A stretch of 64,000 nucleotides of DNA from Clostridium bowmanii (GTDB taxonomy: Bacteria > Bacillota > Clostridia > Clostridiales > Clostridiaceae), in contig NZ_JAHLDL010000003.1 of NCBI RefSeq assembly GCF_018861315.1, positions 124,001 to 188,000 on the forward strand, read 5' to 3'. Position numbers and translations under genes: made by a program. Under the pieces are notes generated by a model, which worked only from the letters and a program-made list of their open reading frames with translations, made no database searches and was not told where the DNA came from. Of this stretch, positions 25,155 to 33,185 are shown piece by piece (position 1 is the first letter of the stretch; each line of letters begins with the position of its first letter).

Positions 25155-25972
25155 GACTTCACTCTCTCCTTTAATGTTATTTTTTTGCTCTGTCTATTCT
25201 TTATTATTTGAACAAGTATTTTCTTAAGTTTATCCTTATCATAGTTCCTTACTAATCTCCCATTAACCGCTAGAGATATAGTTCCAGTTTCTTCTGACAC
25301 TATTATTGTTAGTGCATCTGATGTTTCAGTTATTCCTATGGCTGCTCTATGCCTAGTCCCTAGTTTTTTGCTTATTTTATCATTATTTGTTAAAGGCAGA
25401 AAACATCCAGCCGCTATTATCCTACCATTTCTTATTACTGTAGCTCCATCATGAAGCGGAGTGTTAACTACAAATATATTTTCTAATAGTGCCCCGGATA
25501 TTAACGCATCTATAGTTGTTCCTGTTTTGATTATTTCTCCGATACCTGTCTTTTGTTCTATTACTATTAGTGCTCCTGTTTTACTTTTTGATAAGCTTTC
25601 AACAGCATTAACAATTTCAGTAATAACTATCTCCATAGTCTCTTCATTTTCAAATATATGTTTATCCGTAAAAGCTGATCTTCCCAGGTGCTCTAATGCT
25701 CTTCTTATTTCTGGTTGAAAGATTATAATAATACTCAAAACACCGATTGTTATTGTCTTATTTAAAATCCAATTTAAAATTGTTAAATTAAGCAATTGGC
25801 TTATTGGAATAAGTACAAAAATAAGAATAATTCCTTTGAATAATTGCTCAGCTCTTGTTTCCTTCATTAACATATAAATTTTAAAAAATATATATGCCAC
25901 CACTAATATATCCAAAACTGAAAAGAAACTCATATTTTTAATAGTACTTAACATTAACTTAAATATCTCCAT
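25124..25972 (-). CDS. cdaA: Membrane diadenylate cyclase
   Basis: Makes cyclic di-AMP from two ATP. The 282 residues start with three hydrophobic helices (about 18-35, 43-60, 64-82) followed by the DisA_N catalytic domain. Both signature motifs are intact: LHDGATVIRNG and GTRHRAAIG. It leads the cdaA-cdaR-flavoprotein operon, the genes overlapping one another. GlmM, which in other Firmicutes is the third gene of this operon and a CdaA partner, is encoded elsewhere in the window (10143-11492). A c-di-AMP riboswitch gene lies nearby at 27.3 kb. Confidence 0.97.
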   Translation of the reverse strand: MEIFKLMLSTIKNMSFFSVLDILVVAYIFFKIYMLMKETRAEQLFKGIILIFVLIPISQLLNLTILNWILNKTITIGVLSIIIIFQPEIRRALEHLGRSAFTDKHIFENEETMEIVITEIVNAVESLSKSKTGALIVIEQKTGIGEIIKTGTTIDALISGALLENIFVVNTPLHDGATVIRNGRIIAAGCFLPLTNNDKISKKLGTRHRAAIGITETSDALTIIVSEETGTISLAVNGRLVRNYDKDKLKKILVQIIKNRQSKKITLKERVKSWIKTENNNL

Positions 25973-26235
25973 AAAGCTTCCACCTCCCCACTAAAACTCC
26001 TATATTTAATTATACACCATGATTTGGCTTATTAATATAAATTATAAGTTAATTTTATTTTAATAATCTAACTTATATTCTTAAGTCACTATAATTAGTA
26101 TGTAATATCATTAAAGACAAAGACTGTAATCCTCTAATTTGCTAAAATAAATTAGTTAGAATAATATGTATATTATGATAATATAAGAATATAAGCACAT
26201 AATAGTATAAGACAAATAATAAGGGAGTGAATATT

Positions 26236-27255
26236 TTGAGTGAAGATAAAAATATTGTAAATACTAAAAGTGAAAAAACAACATTTAAAATTATACTTTT
26301 TCTATCGATTATAATTGCCTCTATAGGCATTTTTTTAGCTAGCTACTATTCATCAATATATAAGGTATATGACTCCTATGAAACCACCTTAGTAACTGAT
26401 ATTAACGGCATTAATGAAGTCAATAAAAATATAGCACAATTTAATAGTCTCCAAACCATAGATATTAAATATGCCAAAGACCAATTACCTAATATCATAA
26501 AAAATTTATCTACATTGAGATATGATTTATCAAATTCACAACCTACTTCAAAATATAGAGTGGACCATGAAAATCTAAAATCAGGCTTAGATAATAACAT
26601 ATTGATATATAGGCAAGCACTAGCAATTTTAAATAATCCTTCTGGGCCTGATGTAGCTGAGCTTAGTGCTAACCTTAAAACTTATAGAAATGATTGTATG
26701 AATTTTTACTCCTTATTAAATATTAAGAATATTAGAATAGACTTACCCCCAACCACTTTATCATTCATAGATAACGTTCTTAATTACAGTTATAAATCAT
26801 TAATGATGAAAAAAGAAGACGATATTAAATCGCAGCAAAATAAAGAGTTCATCAGTAAAATTGATGATTTATCCAAGAACTTCTTAGATATTAAAATCAA
26901 TTACTCCTCATATGTCCTTAAGGTAAGAAAAAAAAGTATGTCTTATGATGAACTTTTGTTATTGGTAGATAATAATTTTGCAAAGTTAAGTATGTTACAA
27001 ACTGATTTTAAAAATTTGTCTATACCAGCTTCTACTCTTCCTACTTATCAAGCCTTCAGACCATTATTATATATGTATGAAAATTATTTAAGGGACTTTA
27101 AACTTGCTTTAATAAGCGAAAAAATACAAACCCTAAGTGCAGTAGTCTCTCCATCAGTATTAGATGCTTTATATGATTCTTCTAATGTAAAATTTGGTGA
27201 ACTACAGAATTCCTATAATGGATTTGTTAAAGTCTTTACTCAATTGAAAAAATAG
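26236..27255 (+). CDS. Membrane-anchored hypothetical protein
   Basis: About 339 residues with one hydrophobic helix near the N-terminus (IILFLSIIIASIGIFLASYY, about 20-40) and a long, mostly helical, lysine- and asparagine-rich extracytoplasmic part. I recognise no domain. The start is a TTG at 26236, placed after AAGGGAGTG; the GTG at 26227 lies in that box. It is divergent from cdaA and directly upstream of the c-di-AMP riboswitch and the cell-wall hydrolase. An envelope role is suggested by position only. An inverted repeat (27245-27270) spans its stop codon. Confidence 0.7.
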   Translation: MSEDKNIVNTKSEKTTFKIILFLSIIIASIGIFLASYYSSIYKVYDSYETTLVTDINGINEVNKNIAQFNSLQTIDIKYAKDQLPNIIKNLSTLRYDLSNSQPTSKYRVDHENLKSGLDNNILIYRQALAILNNPSGPDVAELSANLKTYRNDCMNFYSLLNIKNIRIDLPPTTLSFIDNVLNYSYKSLMMKKEDDIKSQQNKEFISKIDDLSKNFLDIKINYSSYVLKVRKKSMSYDELLLLVDNNFAKLSMLQTDFKNLSIPASTLPTYQAFRPLLYMYENYLRDFKLALISEKIQTLSAVVSPSVLDALYDSSNVKFGELQNSYNGFVKVFTQLKK

Positions 27256-27289
27256 TGTATTATTTTTTCACTCTAGGAAATACTATTAC

Positions 27290-27396
27290 AAGCCTAAGTA
27301 AAAATAAAAAAAACGCGGAGGAACCAAGCATTTGGGGTGAATCACTATTTGTGTAGGTTAAACCTTTTCCGAACCCGTCAGCTAACTCCGTAGGCA
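27290..27396 (+). promoter_or_regulatory. Cyclic di-AMP riboswitch (ydaO-yuaA type)
   Basis: The conserved ydaO elements appear in order: CGCGGAGGAACCAAGC (27314-27329), TTGGGGTGAATCA (27331-27343), TAGG, CCGAACCCGTCAGCTAACTC (27369-27388) and CGTAGGC. GCCTA at 27292 can pair with TAGGC at 27391 as the closing helix P1. The ribosome site AAAGGGAG follows directly, so translation could be controlled when P1 forms, though no separate terminator stem is apparent. In known cases c-di-AMP binding shuts off cell-wall hydrolase or ion-transport genes; here the gene behind it is a SleB-like hydrolase. Confidence 0.93.
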
Positions 27397-27411
27397 AAGG
27401 GAGAAGATAAT

Positions 27412-27978
27412 ATGAAAATGAAAAAACTAAGCTTTTTAAGTTGTATTCTAACGTTGTTTTTAGTATTACCCAGCTTATGCGTAAATGGAGAATCTCTATA
27501 TTCACTAGGTTCAGATTCAGAGGTTGAAGATTTATATAATGAGAAAATAACAGCAATTGCAGTGTTTAATAAGACCAATGACTCTATTTATGTTACTGAT
27601 CAAGACATTTATTTAATGTCTCAGGTTGTATATGCTGAGAGTTGTGGTGAATCTGACAGCGGCAAACTTGCAGTAGCATCCGTTATACTAAATCGCGCTA
27701 GAGATGGATCCTTTCCAAAATCTATTTCCGGTGTTATTAATCAAAAGAATGCATTTTCTTGTGTTAGAAGAGGGAAGGTAATTCACAATGGCAAAACGGA
27801 TATTGTTCCAGATTCCGCTAGTTACACTGCTGTATTAAATGCATTAAAAGGTAAAGATCCTACTGGCAGGGCTGTTTTCTTTTACAATCCTGAAATATCC
27901 ACTTCTAAGTGGATGAAGGATGTAAAAAAATCCAATATAAAAACTATAGGAAATCACGTTTTTTTCGTAGTTAAATGA
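27412..27978 (+). CDS. SleB-like cell wall hydrolase with signal peptide
   Basis: 188 residues: a signal peptide (KKLSFLSCILTLFLVLPSLC, about 3-22) followed by the Hydrolase_2 domain, with QVVYAESCGESD (near 71), SVILNRARDGSFP (near 90) and GRAVFFYNPE (near 152). This domain acts as a lytic transglycosylase-like enzyme on peptidoglycan; SleB relatives break the spore cortex. The short form without a peptidoglycan-binding domain is common in clostridia. AAAGGGAGAAG precedes the ATG and abuts the upstream riboswitch, so expression should respond to c-di-AMP from the nearby CdaA. Confidence 0.9.
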   Translation: MKMKKLSFLSCILTLFLVLPSLCVNGESLYSLGSDSEVEDLYNEKITAIAVFNKTNDSIYVTDQDIYLMSQVVYAESCGESDSGKLAVASVILNRARDGSFPKSISGVINQKNAFSCVRRGKVIHNGKTDIVPDSASYTAVLNALKGKDPTGRAVFFYNPEISTSKWMKDVKKSNIKTIGNHVFFVVK

Positions 27979-27983
27979 AAAAA

Positions 27984-28045
27984 AATGTAGTGTGAAAATA
28001 CACTACATTCTAGGTAGCTAACTAAAATTAGCTACCTGTTTTTAT
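27984..28045 (+). terminator. Two tandem hairpins after the hydrolase gene
   Basis: AATGTAGTGT/ACACTACATT (27984-28009) is followed by AGGTAGCTAA/TTAGCTACCT (28012-28037) and a T-rich run. The second stem can serve both the hydrolase and the convergent reductase gene ending at 28042. Confidence 0.88.
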
Positions 28046-28911
28046 TTCTTCTCATTTGCCTTATCTAAATAGGTAACTGCACTTAATGAAGCTACCTGGC
28101 CCTCACCGGCAGCCTTCATATATTGATATGGCTTTCCAGTACAGTCCCCTGCAGCGTAACATCCCTCTATATTTGTCATCATATTCCTATCTACTTTTAT
28201 ATGGCCTTCTTCTATTTGAAGACCTGGTACTAATTGACTTGGCGATAAACTATCCCTTAGCATAAAAATTCCGTCTGTGATTATTTCGCCTTGAGCTAAA
28301 ATAATTTTAGTTACCCTATCATCACCGACTATTTCCATTGGTTTACGGCTTATTATCTCTACATTAGGATTTAATTTATATTCCCCCTTATACATTGGAA
28401 TATAATATGTTTTGCTACTTAACTCGCTTACGTAATTAGCTTCTTCTTCACTTTCTTTATTGTACCCAACTATAACAACTATTTTGCCTTTATATAATGG
28501 AGCATCACATGTAGCGCAGTAGCCTACACCCTTCCCTAAAAATTCTTCTTCTCCTTTTAATGGTTTTGCATATTCTATGCCTGTAGCTAAAATTATAGCT
28601 TTAGCCTCGTATATTTTCTCATTCACCATCAGTGCAAAATAATCTCCCATAGCATAAACATTATTTATTCTCTCTCTTACTATACCTATTCCCATAGCTG
28701 AAATATGAGCTGCAAACTGATTTTTAAGATCTTTCCCTGTAACGTTATAAAATCCTAAAAAATTATTTATCTTAGGTGCTTTTACTAATTTTGGGCTTAA
28801 ATCCAAACTTCCGAAAATTATTATATTTTTATTTCTAATTTTTGCATTAATAGCTGCTTCAAGTCCAGCTGGACCCGTTCCAATTATAGCTATATCATAT
28901 CTTTCTCCCAT
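28042..28911 (-). CDS. trxB: Thioredoxin reductase-like flavoprotein lacking NADPH motifs
   Basis: About 289 residues with the FAD loop IIGTGPAGLEAA, the redox pair CATC at about residue 130 of the mature frame, and the C-terminal AAGDCTGKPYQYMKAAGEG. Normal NADPH-dependent enzymes have GGGxxA and HRRxxxR in the second domain. Here those positions read IVGYNKESEEEA and IPMYKGEYK, so pyridine-nucleotide binding is unlikely. This is the hallmark of ferredoxin-dependent (FFTR) or deeply rooted types described from clostridia. The start at 28911 follows GGAGGAG. Thioredoxin gene trxA is 97 bp upstream. Confidence 0.9.
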   Translation of the reverse strand: MGERYDIAIIGTGPAGLEAAINAKIRNKNIIIFGSLDLSPKLVKAPKINNFLGFYNVTGKDLKNQFAAHISAMGIGIVRERINNVYAMGDYFALMVNEKIYEAKAIILATGIEYAKPLKGEEEFLGKGVGYCATCDAPLYKGKIVVIVGYNKESEEEANYVSELSSKTYYIPMYKGEYKLNPNVEIISRKPMEIVGDDRVTKIILAQGEIITDGIFMLRDSLSPSQLVPGLQIEEGHIKVDRNMMTNIEGCYAAGDCTGKPYQYMKAAGEGQVASLSAVTYLDKANEKK

Positions 28912-29008
28912 TATTCTCCTCCATTTTATCCTGTAATAGGTAAAATGGAGATATTTATTTAAATTATAAAAATTTAAATAATATATCTCCAAAATACTTC
29001 TGCTAATC

Positions 29009-29326
29009 TTATAAATTTCTTTGAATTATTTTTTTTATGTCCGCTTTAGGTCTAAATCCCACCATAGTTTCTTTTACTGTATCTTTACTAAATACCATAA
29101 CTGTTGGAATACTTGCAATTCTATATTTTGATGATATCAATGGATTTTCATCTACATTTACTTTTGCAAATTTAACTTCTTTTCCCATTTCCTTTGCTAA
29201 TTCTTCGATTACTGGACTTAGCATTTTACAAGGTCCACACCAAGGTGCCCAAAAATCAACTACAACTATGCTATCGGAATTCGTAATCTCCTCACCAAAA
29301 TTTTTATCATTAATTTCTTTAATCAT
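29009..29326 (-). CDS. trxA: Thioredoxin
   Basis: 105 residues with the active site WCGPC (residues 30-34) in the usual FWAPWCGPCK context, and the conserved cis-proline strand SIPTVMVF. It keeps protein thiols reduced in the cytosol; the flavoprotein reductase encoded next is its likely partner. CTGGAGG precedes the ATG. The promoter (29375-29403) is strong and is followed by a TATACCC-N5-GGGTATA palindrome, suggesting control by a metal- or sulfur-sensing repressor. Confidence 0.96.
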   Translation of the reverse strand: MIKEINDKNFGEEITNSDSIVVVDFWAPWCGPCKMLSPVIEELAKEMGKEVKFAKVNVDENPLISSKYRIASIPTVMVFSKDTVKETMVGFRPKADIKKIIQRNL

Positions 29327-29343
29327 ATTATTACCTCCAGTTT

Positions 29344-29403
29344 TATACCCCGTAAGGGTATATTCTATATTATTATTGTATACCTTATTATGCGACTAGT
29401 CAA
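29344..29403 (-). promoter_or_regulatory. trxA promoter and CsoR/CstR-like operator
   Basis: On the minus strand TTGACT (29398-29403) and TACAAT (29375-29380) are spaced 17 bp. Just downstream a palindrome TATACCC-CGTAA-GGGTATA (29344-29362) covers the transcript start side. It resembles operators of CsoR/CstR regulators, which read ATACCC...GGGTAT. No such regulator gene is in the window. Confidence 0.6.
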
Positions 29404-29530
29404 TAATATTTTAATCTAATATTTGTTAAAACTTGGTTTTTTTTAGATCTTTGAAAGTAAGAATTCCCCGTTTCATCATCTTACATAATAATATTAGTAT
29501 ACCCAAACAAAAATACAAAAATGCCTTTGA

Positions 29531-30790
29531 CTATTTTAATATATTTTTAACTATAGTGTTATAGTATTGTGAGTTTGGAAATTGATCTACTAATTTTTCT
29601 GCATATCCCACCGCTTTGTTTTTATCCACATCTTTATTTATCAGGATTAAGTTATATAAAGCTTCCTCCGTATAGCTTCCCTTAGGAAATTGTTTTAAAC
29701 AATTTTCGTAATATTTAATAGCTTTTTCAAAATCAGAACTAGATTTATAACTTACGGCTAACATATAGATGATATGTTCACTAAGATAATTATCTTTAGA
29801 ATAAGGCAATGCATATAAAAAATATTTTTCTGCCTCCATAAAATTTTTATCTTCCATATACTTTATACCTTTTTCATAAAAATATACTATTCCATTATTT
29901 TTAATAATTTCTTCACCTTTTACCATAAGTAGTTTATCATTCATATCCAAATCAACCTTATTCCATTGATTCAAATATCCAACTATTTGCTCCATGTTAT
30001 TATTCTTTATGCTTTCTGTTAATTGCTCCTTGGGGAATTTAGGTAAATCCGTGGTTTTATTTTCTATAGCTTTATTTTCTGCGGGTTTTTTTTCTACGGG
30101 TTTCTCTGTGCTCATATTCGTACTTTGCTCCACTAATTCAGTATTTTTTTCTACTTTTTTGATACCCGTTGTTGAAATATTTTTTAATTTATACATATAT
30201 GTCTTACTTATTAATATCAATGATATAGCTACAAATATCCCAGCAGCTACTATAAATGTTTTCTTATAGTTTATTTCCCGCTTTAAGTTGCCATATTCTA
30301 TTAATGTTTTTTTATTCATAATAGCTGCTGTATTCTTTTTATCGGTTTTTAAAACTTTCACTATATGAGGTAGTGCTTTATCATATTCTCCTTGTTTTAT
30401 ATAACAAAGGCTAATAAGGTTATTTACATTTATAAAATTAAAGTCGCTATCTTCACACTGCTCTAAAATTTCTAGAGCGCCAGATATATTAAAAGACTTT
30501 ATTAATTCTAAGGAGCTAACATACAACTGTAGCTTTTCCTTATCACGTATGCTATCCTTAATATATTTTTTTGATATCTTATCATTATTTCTTTTATAAT
30601 TTATGTTCCACATTTTTTTTGCATTTTCTAAATCGCCTTTTAAATAATATAAAATCCCCTTTAAGTTTAAAGCAGCAGCATTTGTAATATTTAAAGAAAT
30701 ACTTTTTTCACAAAGAGCTAATGCTTTGTCTATATATCCATCATTATATTTATTCATAGCCTTTACATAAGTCTTTCCTGATTTATCCAT
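29531..30790 (-). CDS. TPR-repeat membrane protein
   Basis: 419 residues. Tetratricopeptide-like repeats occupy about 1-160 (AMNKYNDGYIDKALALCEKS, AALNLKGILYYLKGDLENAK and so on). A membrane helix lies at about 173-192 (TFIVAAGIFVAISLILIS), then a lysine/glutamate/threonine-rich linker (about 200-250), and more TPR units fill the C-terminal 150 residues, one with an IKYYENCLKQFPKGS repeat. It looks like an inner-membrane scaffold with TPR domains on both sides. The function is unknown. AAAGGTG precedes the ATG. Confidence 0.85.
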   Translation of the reverse strand: MDKSGKTYVKAMNKYNDGYIDKALALCEKSISLNITNAAALNLKGILYYLKGDLENAKKMWNINYKRNNDKISKKYIKDSIRDKEKLQLYVSSLELIKSFNISGALEILEQCEDSDFNFINVNNLISLCYIKQGEYDKALPHIVKVLKTDKKNTAAIMNKKTLIEYGNLKREINYKKTFIVAAGIFVAISLILISKTYMYKLKNISTTGIKKVEKNTELVEQSTNMSTEKPVEKKPAENKAIENKTTDLPKFPKEQLTESIKNNNMEQIVGYLNQWNKVDLDMNDKLLMVKGEEIIKNNGIVYFYEKGIKYMEDKNFMEAEKYFLYALPYSKDNYLSEHIIYMLAVSYKSSSDFEKAIKYYENCLKQFPKGSYTEEALYNLILINKDVDKNKAVGYAEKLVDQFPNSQYYNTIVKNILK

Positions 30791-30842
30791 AGTTTCACCT
30801 TTAGTTTCCTATATTTATGAGTATTCTAATTATACCACTAGA

Positions 30843-31245
30843 AAAGTATATATTACTACAGATGCATCTCACTTTGCTGACTAATTCTAAATATCCCATG
30901 AAGGTTCGGCATGTAGGATGTTCTGATAGTAGAGCATTCGTTAACAGACTCTAAGTTTATTCCATGAAAAATTTCCTAACGCACTTATTGGACATCCTGT
31001 CTTAGAAGTTGTAGCATCCCGTCCTGGGCTGCTTACGGAAATTTTTCATTACATAAACTAAGACTCTATAAAACTCATTATATACTATCTTCCACATTCC
31101 TACATACTTTCACCTTCATGATTATAAATTGTCTTTTAACGAAACAGAAAAGTTGATTTATATAATTTCAAGTGAAAATGACCTAATGAATAAGCTAATT
31201 CAGTGATGTAAAATTCGAATGCTTCTTAAGTAATATATACTTTCC
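30843..31245. repeat. Palindromic intergenic element, copy D (longer variant)
   Basis: The ends AAAGTATATATTACTACA and AAGTAATATATACTTT match copies A-C, but the centre differs. It contains an inner inverted repeat, TCTAAGTTTAT...GAAAAATTTCC against GGAAATTTTTC...ATAAACTAAGA. It fills the gap between the TPR gene and the anti-sigma gene and has no reading frame of note. Confidence 0.65.
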
Positions 31246-31308
31246 CTCCCATCTTTAAGTTTGAAAAACACAAAAAAGAATAAATTGCATACTTATTACT
31301 GCATAACC

Positions 31309-32352
31309 TTATTTTTTATCTTCACTTATAATTTGCATTTCTGCTGGTTTTTCTAATTGTGATACAGTCATCTTGCCAATGCCTTTATGAAAGGCATTAT
31401 TGGTATCATCATTATAGAATATCAATTGGAATATTAAATCTTCTCCCACCTTTTCAAACTCCAGTATTTGTTGTTTTTTATCTTTTTCCTGATATAAGGT
31501 AGAAATCTCACCAGTACTAGCATTTAAACTATAAATTTCTGATCCATAGGCTACAGTGCCATATCCCAAACCAGCTACTATTATTAAATGCTCATTGTCC
31601 CACCATTCTACACTTCGTGGTGTAAATTGCCTATCATTATTTATAACTTCATATTTTACTATCTCATTGGTCTTTATATTTTTAATGTATAGTAAATGTA
31701 TACCGAAATCTACGTCCTTTACTGGTCTTATATCTATAGCAGCAGAACTTTTCCCCTCTGTTGAGTTTTTCCACTTAAGATCATAATTAAATGATGGCAG
31801 TTTTGCGATTATGCTTTTTTTAAATTGCAATGTTACATTCTGTAGTGGTACACTCTTTGCTGCTACATTTCCCTCATCGGCTTTATCCATTGCTAAACTT
31901 TTTTTGGCACTACTCTCATTGCTTTCAGTAAGTTCTTTCTTGCTTGGTTTTTCCATATCTGTGCTTTTGGGGGAGGTTTCACCCTTATAGCTTACTCCAG
32001 GAAAACCCTTAAGCATAATTGGAATGAATACTATCATAGCTATAACAGCCACTGCATAAGATAAATATTTATTCTTATATCTTCTAAAATTGTATAATAT
32101 TTTATTAGAAGTCCTTTTGCTATATCTATTTTTATCTATAGACTTAATTATACTAGCCCTTGATTTGTTAAAATCTATCCCATCTATTGATAAAATCATC
32201 CTAAAATCTGTATCAATTTTAACTTCTTCCTCATATAGCCTTCTACAGCTTTCGCATCCCTCCATGTGTTTTTCTAATGCAATTTTTAAATCATTAGAAG
32301 TGTTTCCTAGTACATAATCCTCTAATCTGTCTTTAAACATATTACAACTCAT
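31309..32352 (-). CDS. Anti-sigma factor with zinc-finger domain and membrane anchor
   Basis: 347 residues. The N-terminus has a zf-HC2-like pattern (about 29-37, H-M-E-G-C-E-S-C) that binds ECF sigma factors. One membrane helix lies at about 95-113 (YAVAVIAMIVFIPIML). The external part is a beta-rich domain with no clear family. Its start overlaps the stop of the sigma factor gene by one base, the usual sign of a sigma/anti-sigma pair. It probably holds the sigma factor at the membrane until an envelope signal arrives; the signal is unknown. Confidence 0.85.
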   Translation of the reverse strand: MSCNMFKDRLEDYVLGNTSNDLKIALEKHMEGCESCRRLYEEEVKIDTDFRMILSIDGIDFNKSRASIIKSIDKNRYSKRTSNKILYNFRRYKNKYLSYAVAVIAMIVFIPIMLKGFPGVSYKGETSPKSTDMEKPSKKELTESNESSAKKSLAMDKADEGNVAAKSVPLQNVTLQFKKSIIAKLPSFNYDLKWKNSTEGKSSAAIDIRPVKDVDFGIHLLYIKNIKTNEIVKYEVINNDRQFTPRSVEWWDNEHLIIVAGLGYGTVAYGSEIYSLNASTGEISTLYQEKDKKQQILEFEKVGEDLIFQLIFYNDDTNNAFHKGIGKMTVSQLEKPAEMQIISEDKK

Positions 32353-32909
32353 TATTTACACCCCTTTTCGTTTTGAGATATAAAAGTTTTAAAATTTTCT
32401 CTACTCCTATAGTATCTGCGTTTAACATTTGATTCTGTCATTTCTAAAATTTGTGACAAATCATAAAATGTCATGTCTTGCGAATATCTTATAGATAGTA
32501 TTTGCCTGTCTACTTCATTTAAACAATTTAAATAAGATTCTATATTTTCTTTTGTTTCTTTGAATTCCGCTACCTGTTCTGGCGACATTTCTTTTGATGT
32601 AATATTTGGTATATCCTCTATGTTTGATTCGTACACCCTTTTATACTTTCTTATATAATCAATACATTTATTTTTAGAAATTTGCAGTAACCAATTTGAA
32701 AATTTATGAGTTTTATCATAAAGATAAAGTTTATTATAGACCGTAATAAACACTTCTTGAGTTATATCCTCTGAGGCTTCTTTATCCTTTATCATGTTGT
32801 AAATAAACCTTAAAACTGTAAGTTCATATTTATTAACTAATATATTAAAGCTATCAACATTTCCGTCTAATATGTTTTCAATTAAATTTAAATCTTCCTG
32901 CACTCTCAT
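32352..32909 (-). CDS. ECF-type RNA polymerase sigma factor
   Basis: 185 residues with sigma-70 region 2 (NKYELTVLRFIYNMIKDKEASEDITQ..., about 27-75) and region 4 (LNEVDRQILSIRYSQDMTFYDLS, about 130-165, ending in an HTH). Regions 1 and 3 are absent, which defines an ECF factor. It is the first gene of the pair with the anti-sigma factor. The sigma factor should direct its own operon, but I do not see a convincing own-type promoter in the repeat-rich upstream region. A GGGGGG box precedes the ATG. Confidence 0.93.
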   Translation of the reverse strand: MRVQEDLNLIENILDGNVDSFNILVNKYELTVLRFIYNMIKDKEASEDITQEVFITVYNKLYLYDKTHKFSNWLLQISKNKCIDYIRKYKRVYESNIEDIPNITSKEMSPEQVAEFKETKENIESYLNCLNEVDRQILSIRYSQDMTFYDLSQILEMTESNVKRRYYRSRENFKTFISQNEKGCK

Positions 32910-32976
32910 TCCCCCCTTAGGATGGATTTTCTTTCTACTTTATATACGTTTCAAACAAATAAAAGTGACAAGTGGG

Positions 32977-33140
32977 AAGTATATATTACTACAACTTCTG
33001 TTCGCTGCGCTGAGGAATTCTAAACAAATTTTAATGAAAGATGCTAAAATATGCAAACTCGCTAGCGCTCAAACATGCATATTTCTTAACGCATCTCCCA
33101 ATTACTAGATCTTAAGGATTGAAATTTACGTAATATAGTG
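32977..33140. repeat. Long palindromic intergenic repeat, copy C
   Basis: It matches the core of copies A and B in the reverse direction (GCAAACTCGCTAGCGCTCAAA and TTTCTTAACGCATC) and starts with AAGTATATATTACTAC. The right arm is diverged or partly deleted after ACGCATC. It lies upstream of the sigma factor gene. Confidence 0.7.
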
Positions 33141-33153
33141 TTTTCTAAACAAC

Positions 33154-33185
33154 TTTAACTAAGAAATTAAAATTTCTTAGTTAAA
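33154..33185. terminator. Perfect palindrome, terminator-like
   Basis: TTTAACTAAGAAATT-AA-AATTTCTTAGTTAAA: 15 bp perfect arms with a 2 bp loop. It is symmetric and T-poor at the end, so it may be an element end as well as a terminator. The L,D-transpeptidase stump begins directly after it. Confidence 0.5.
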
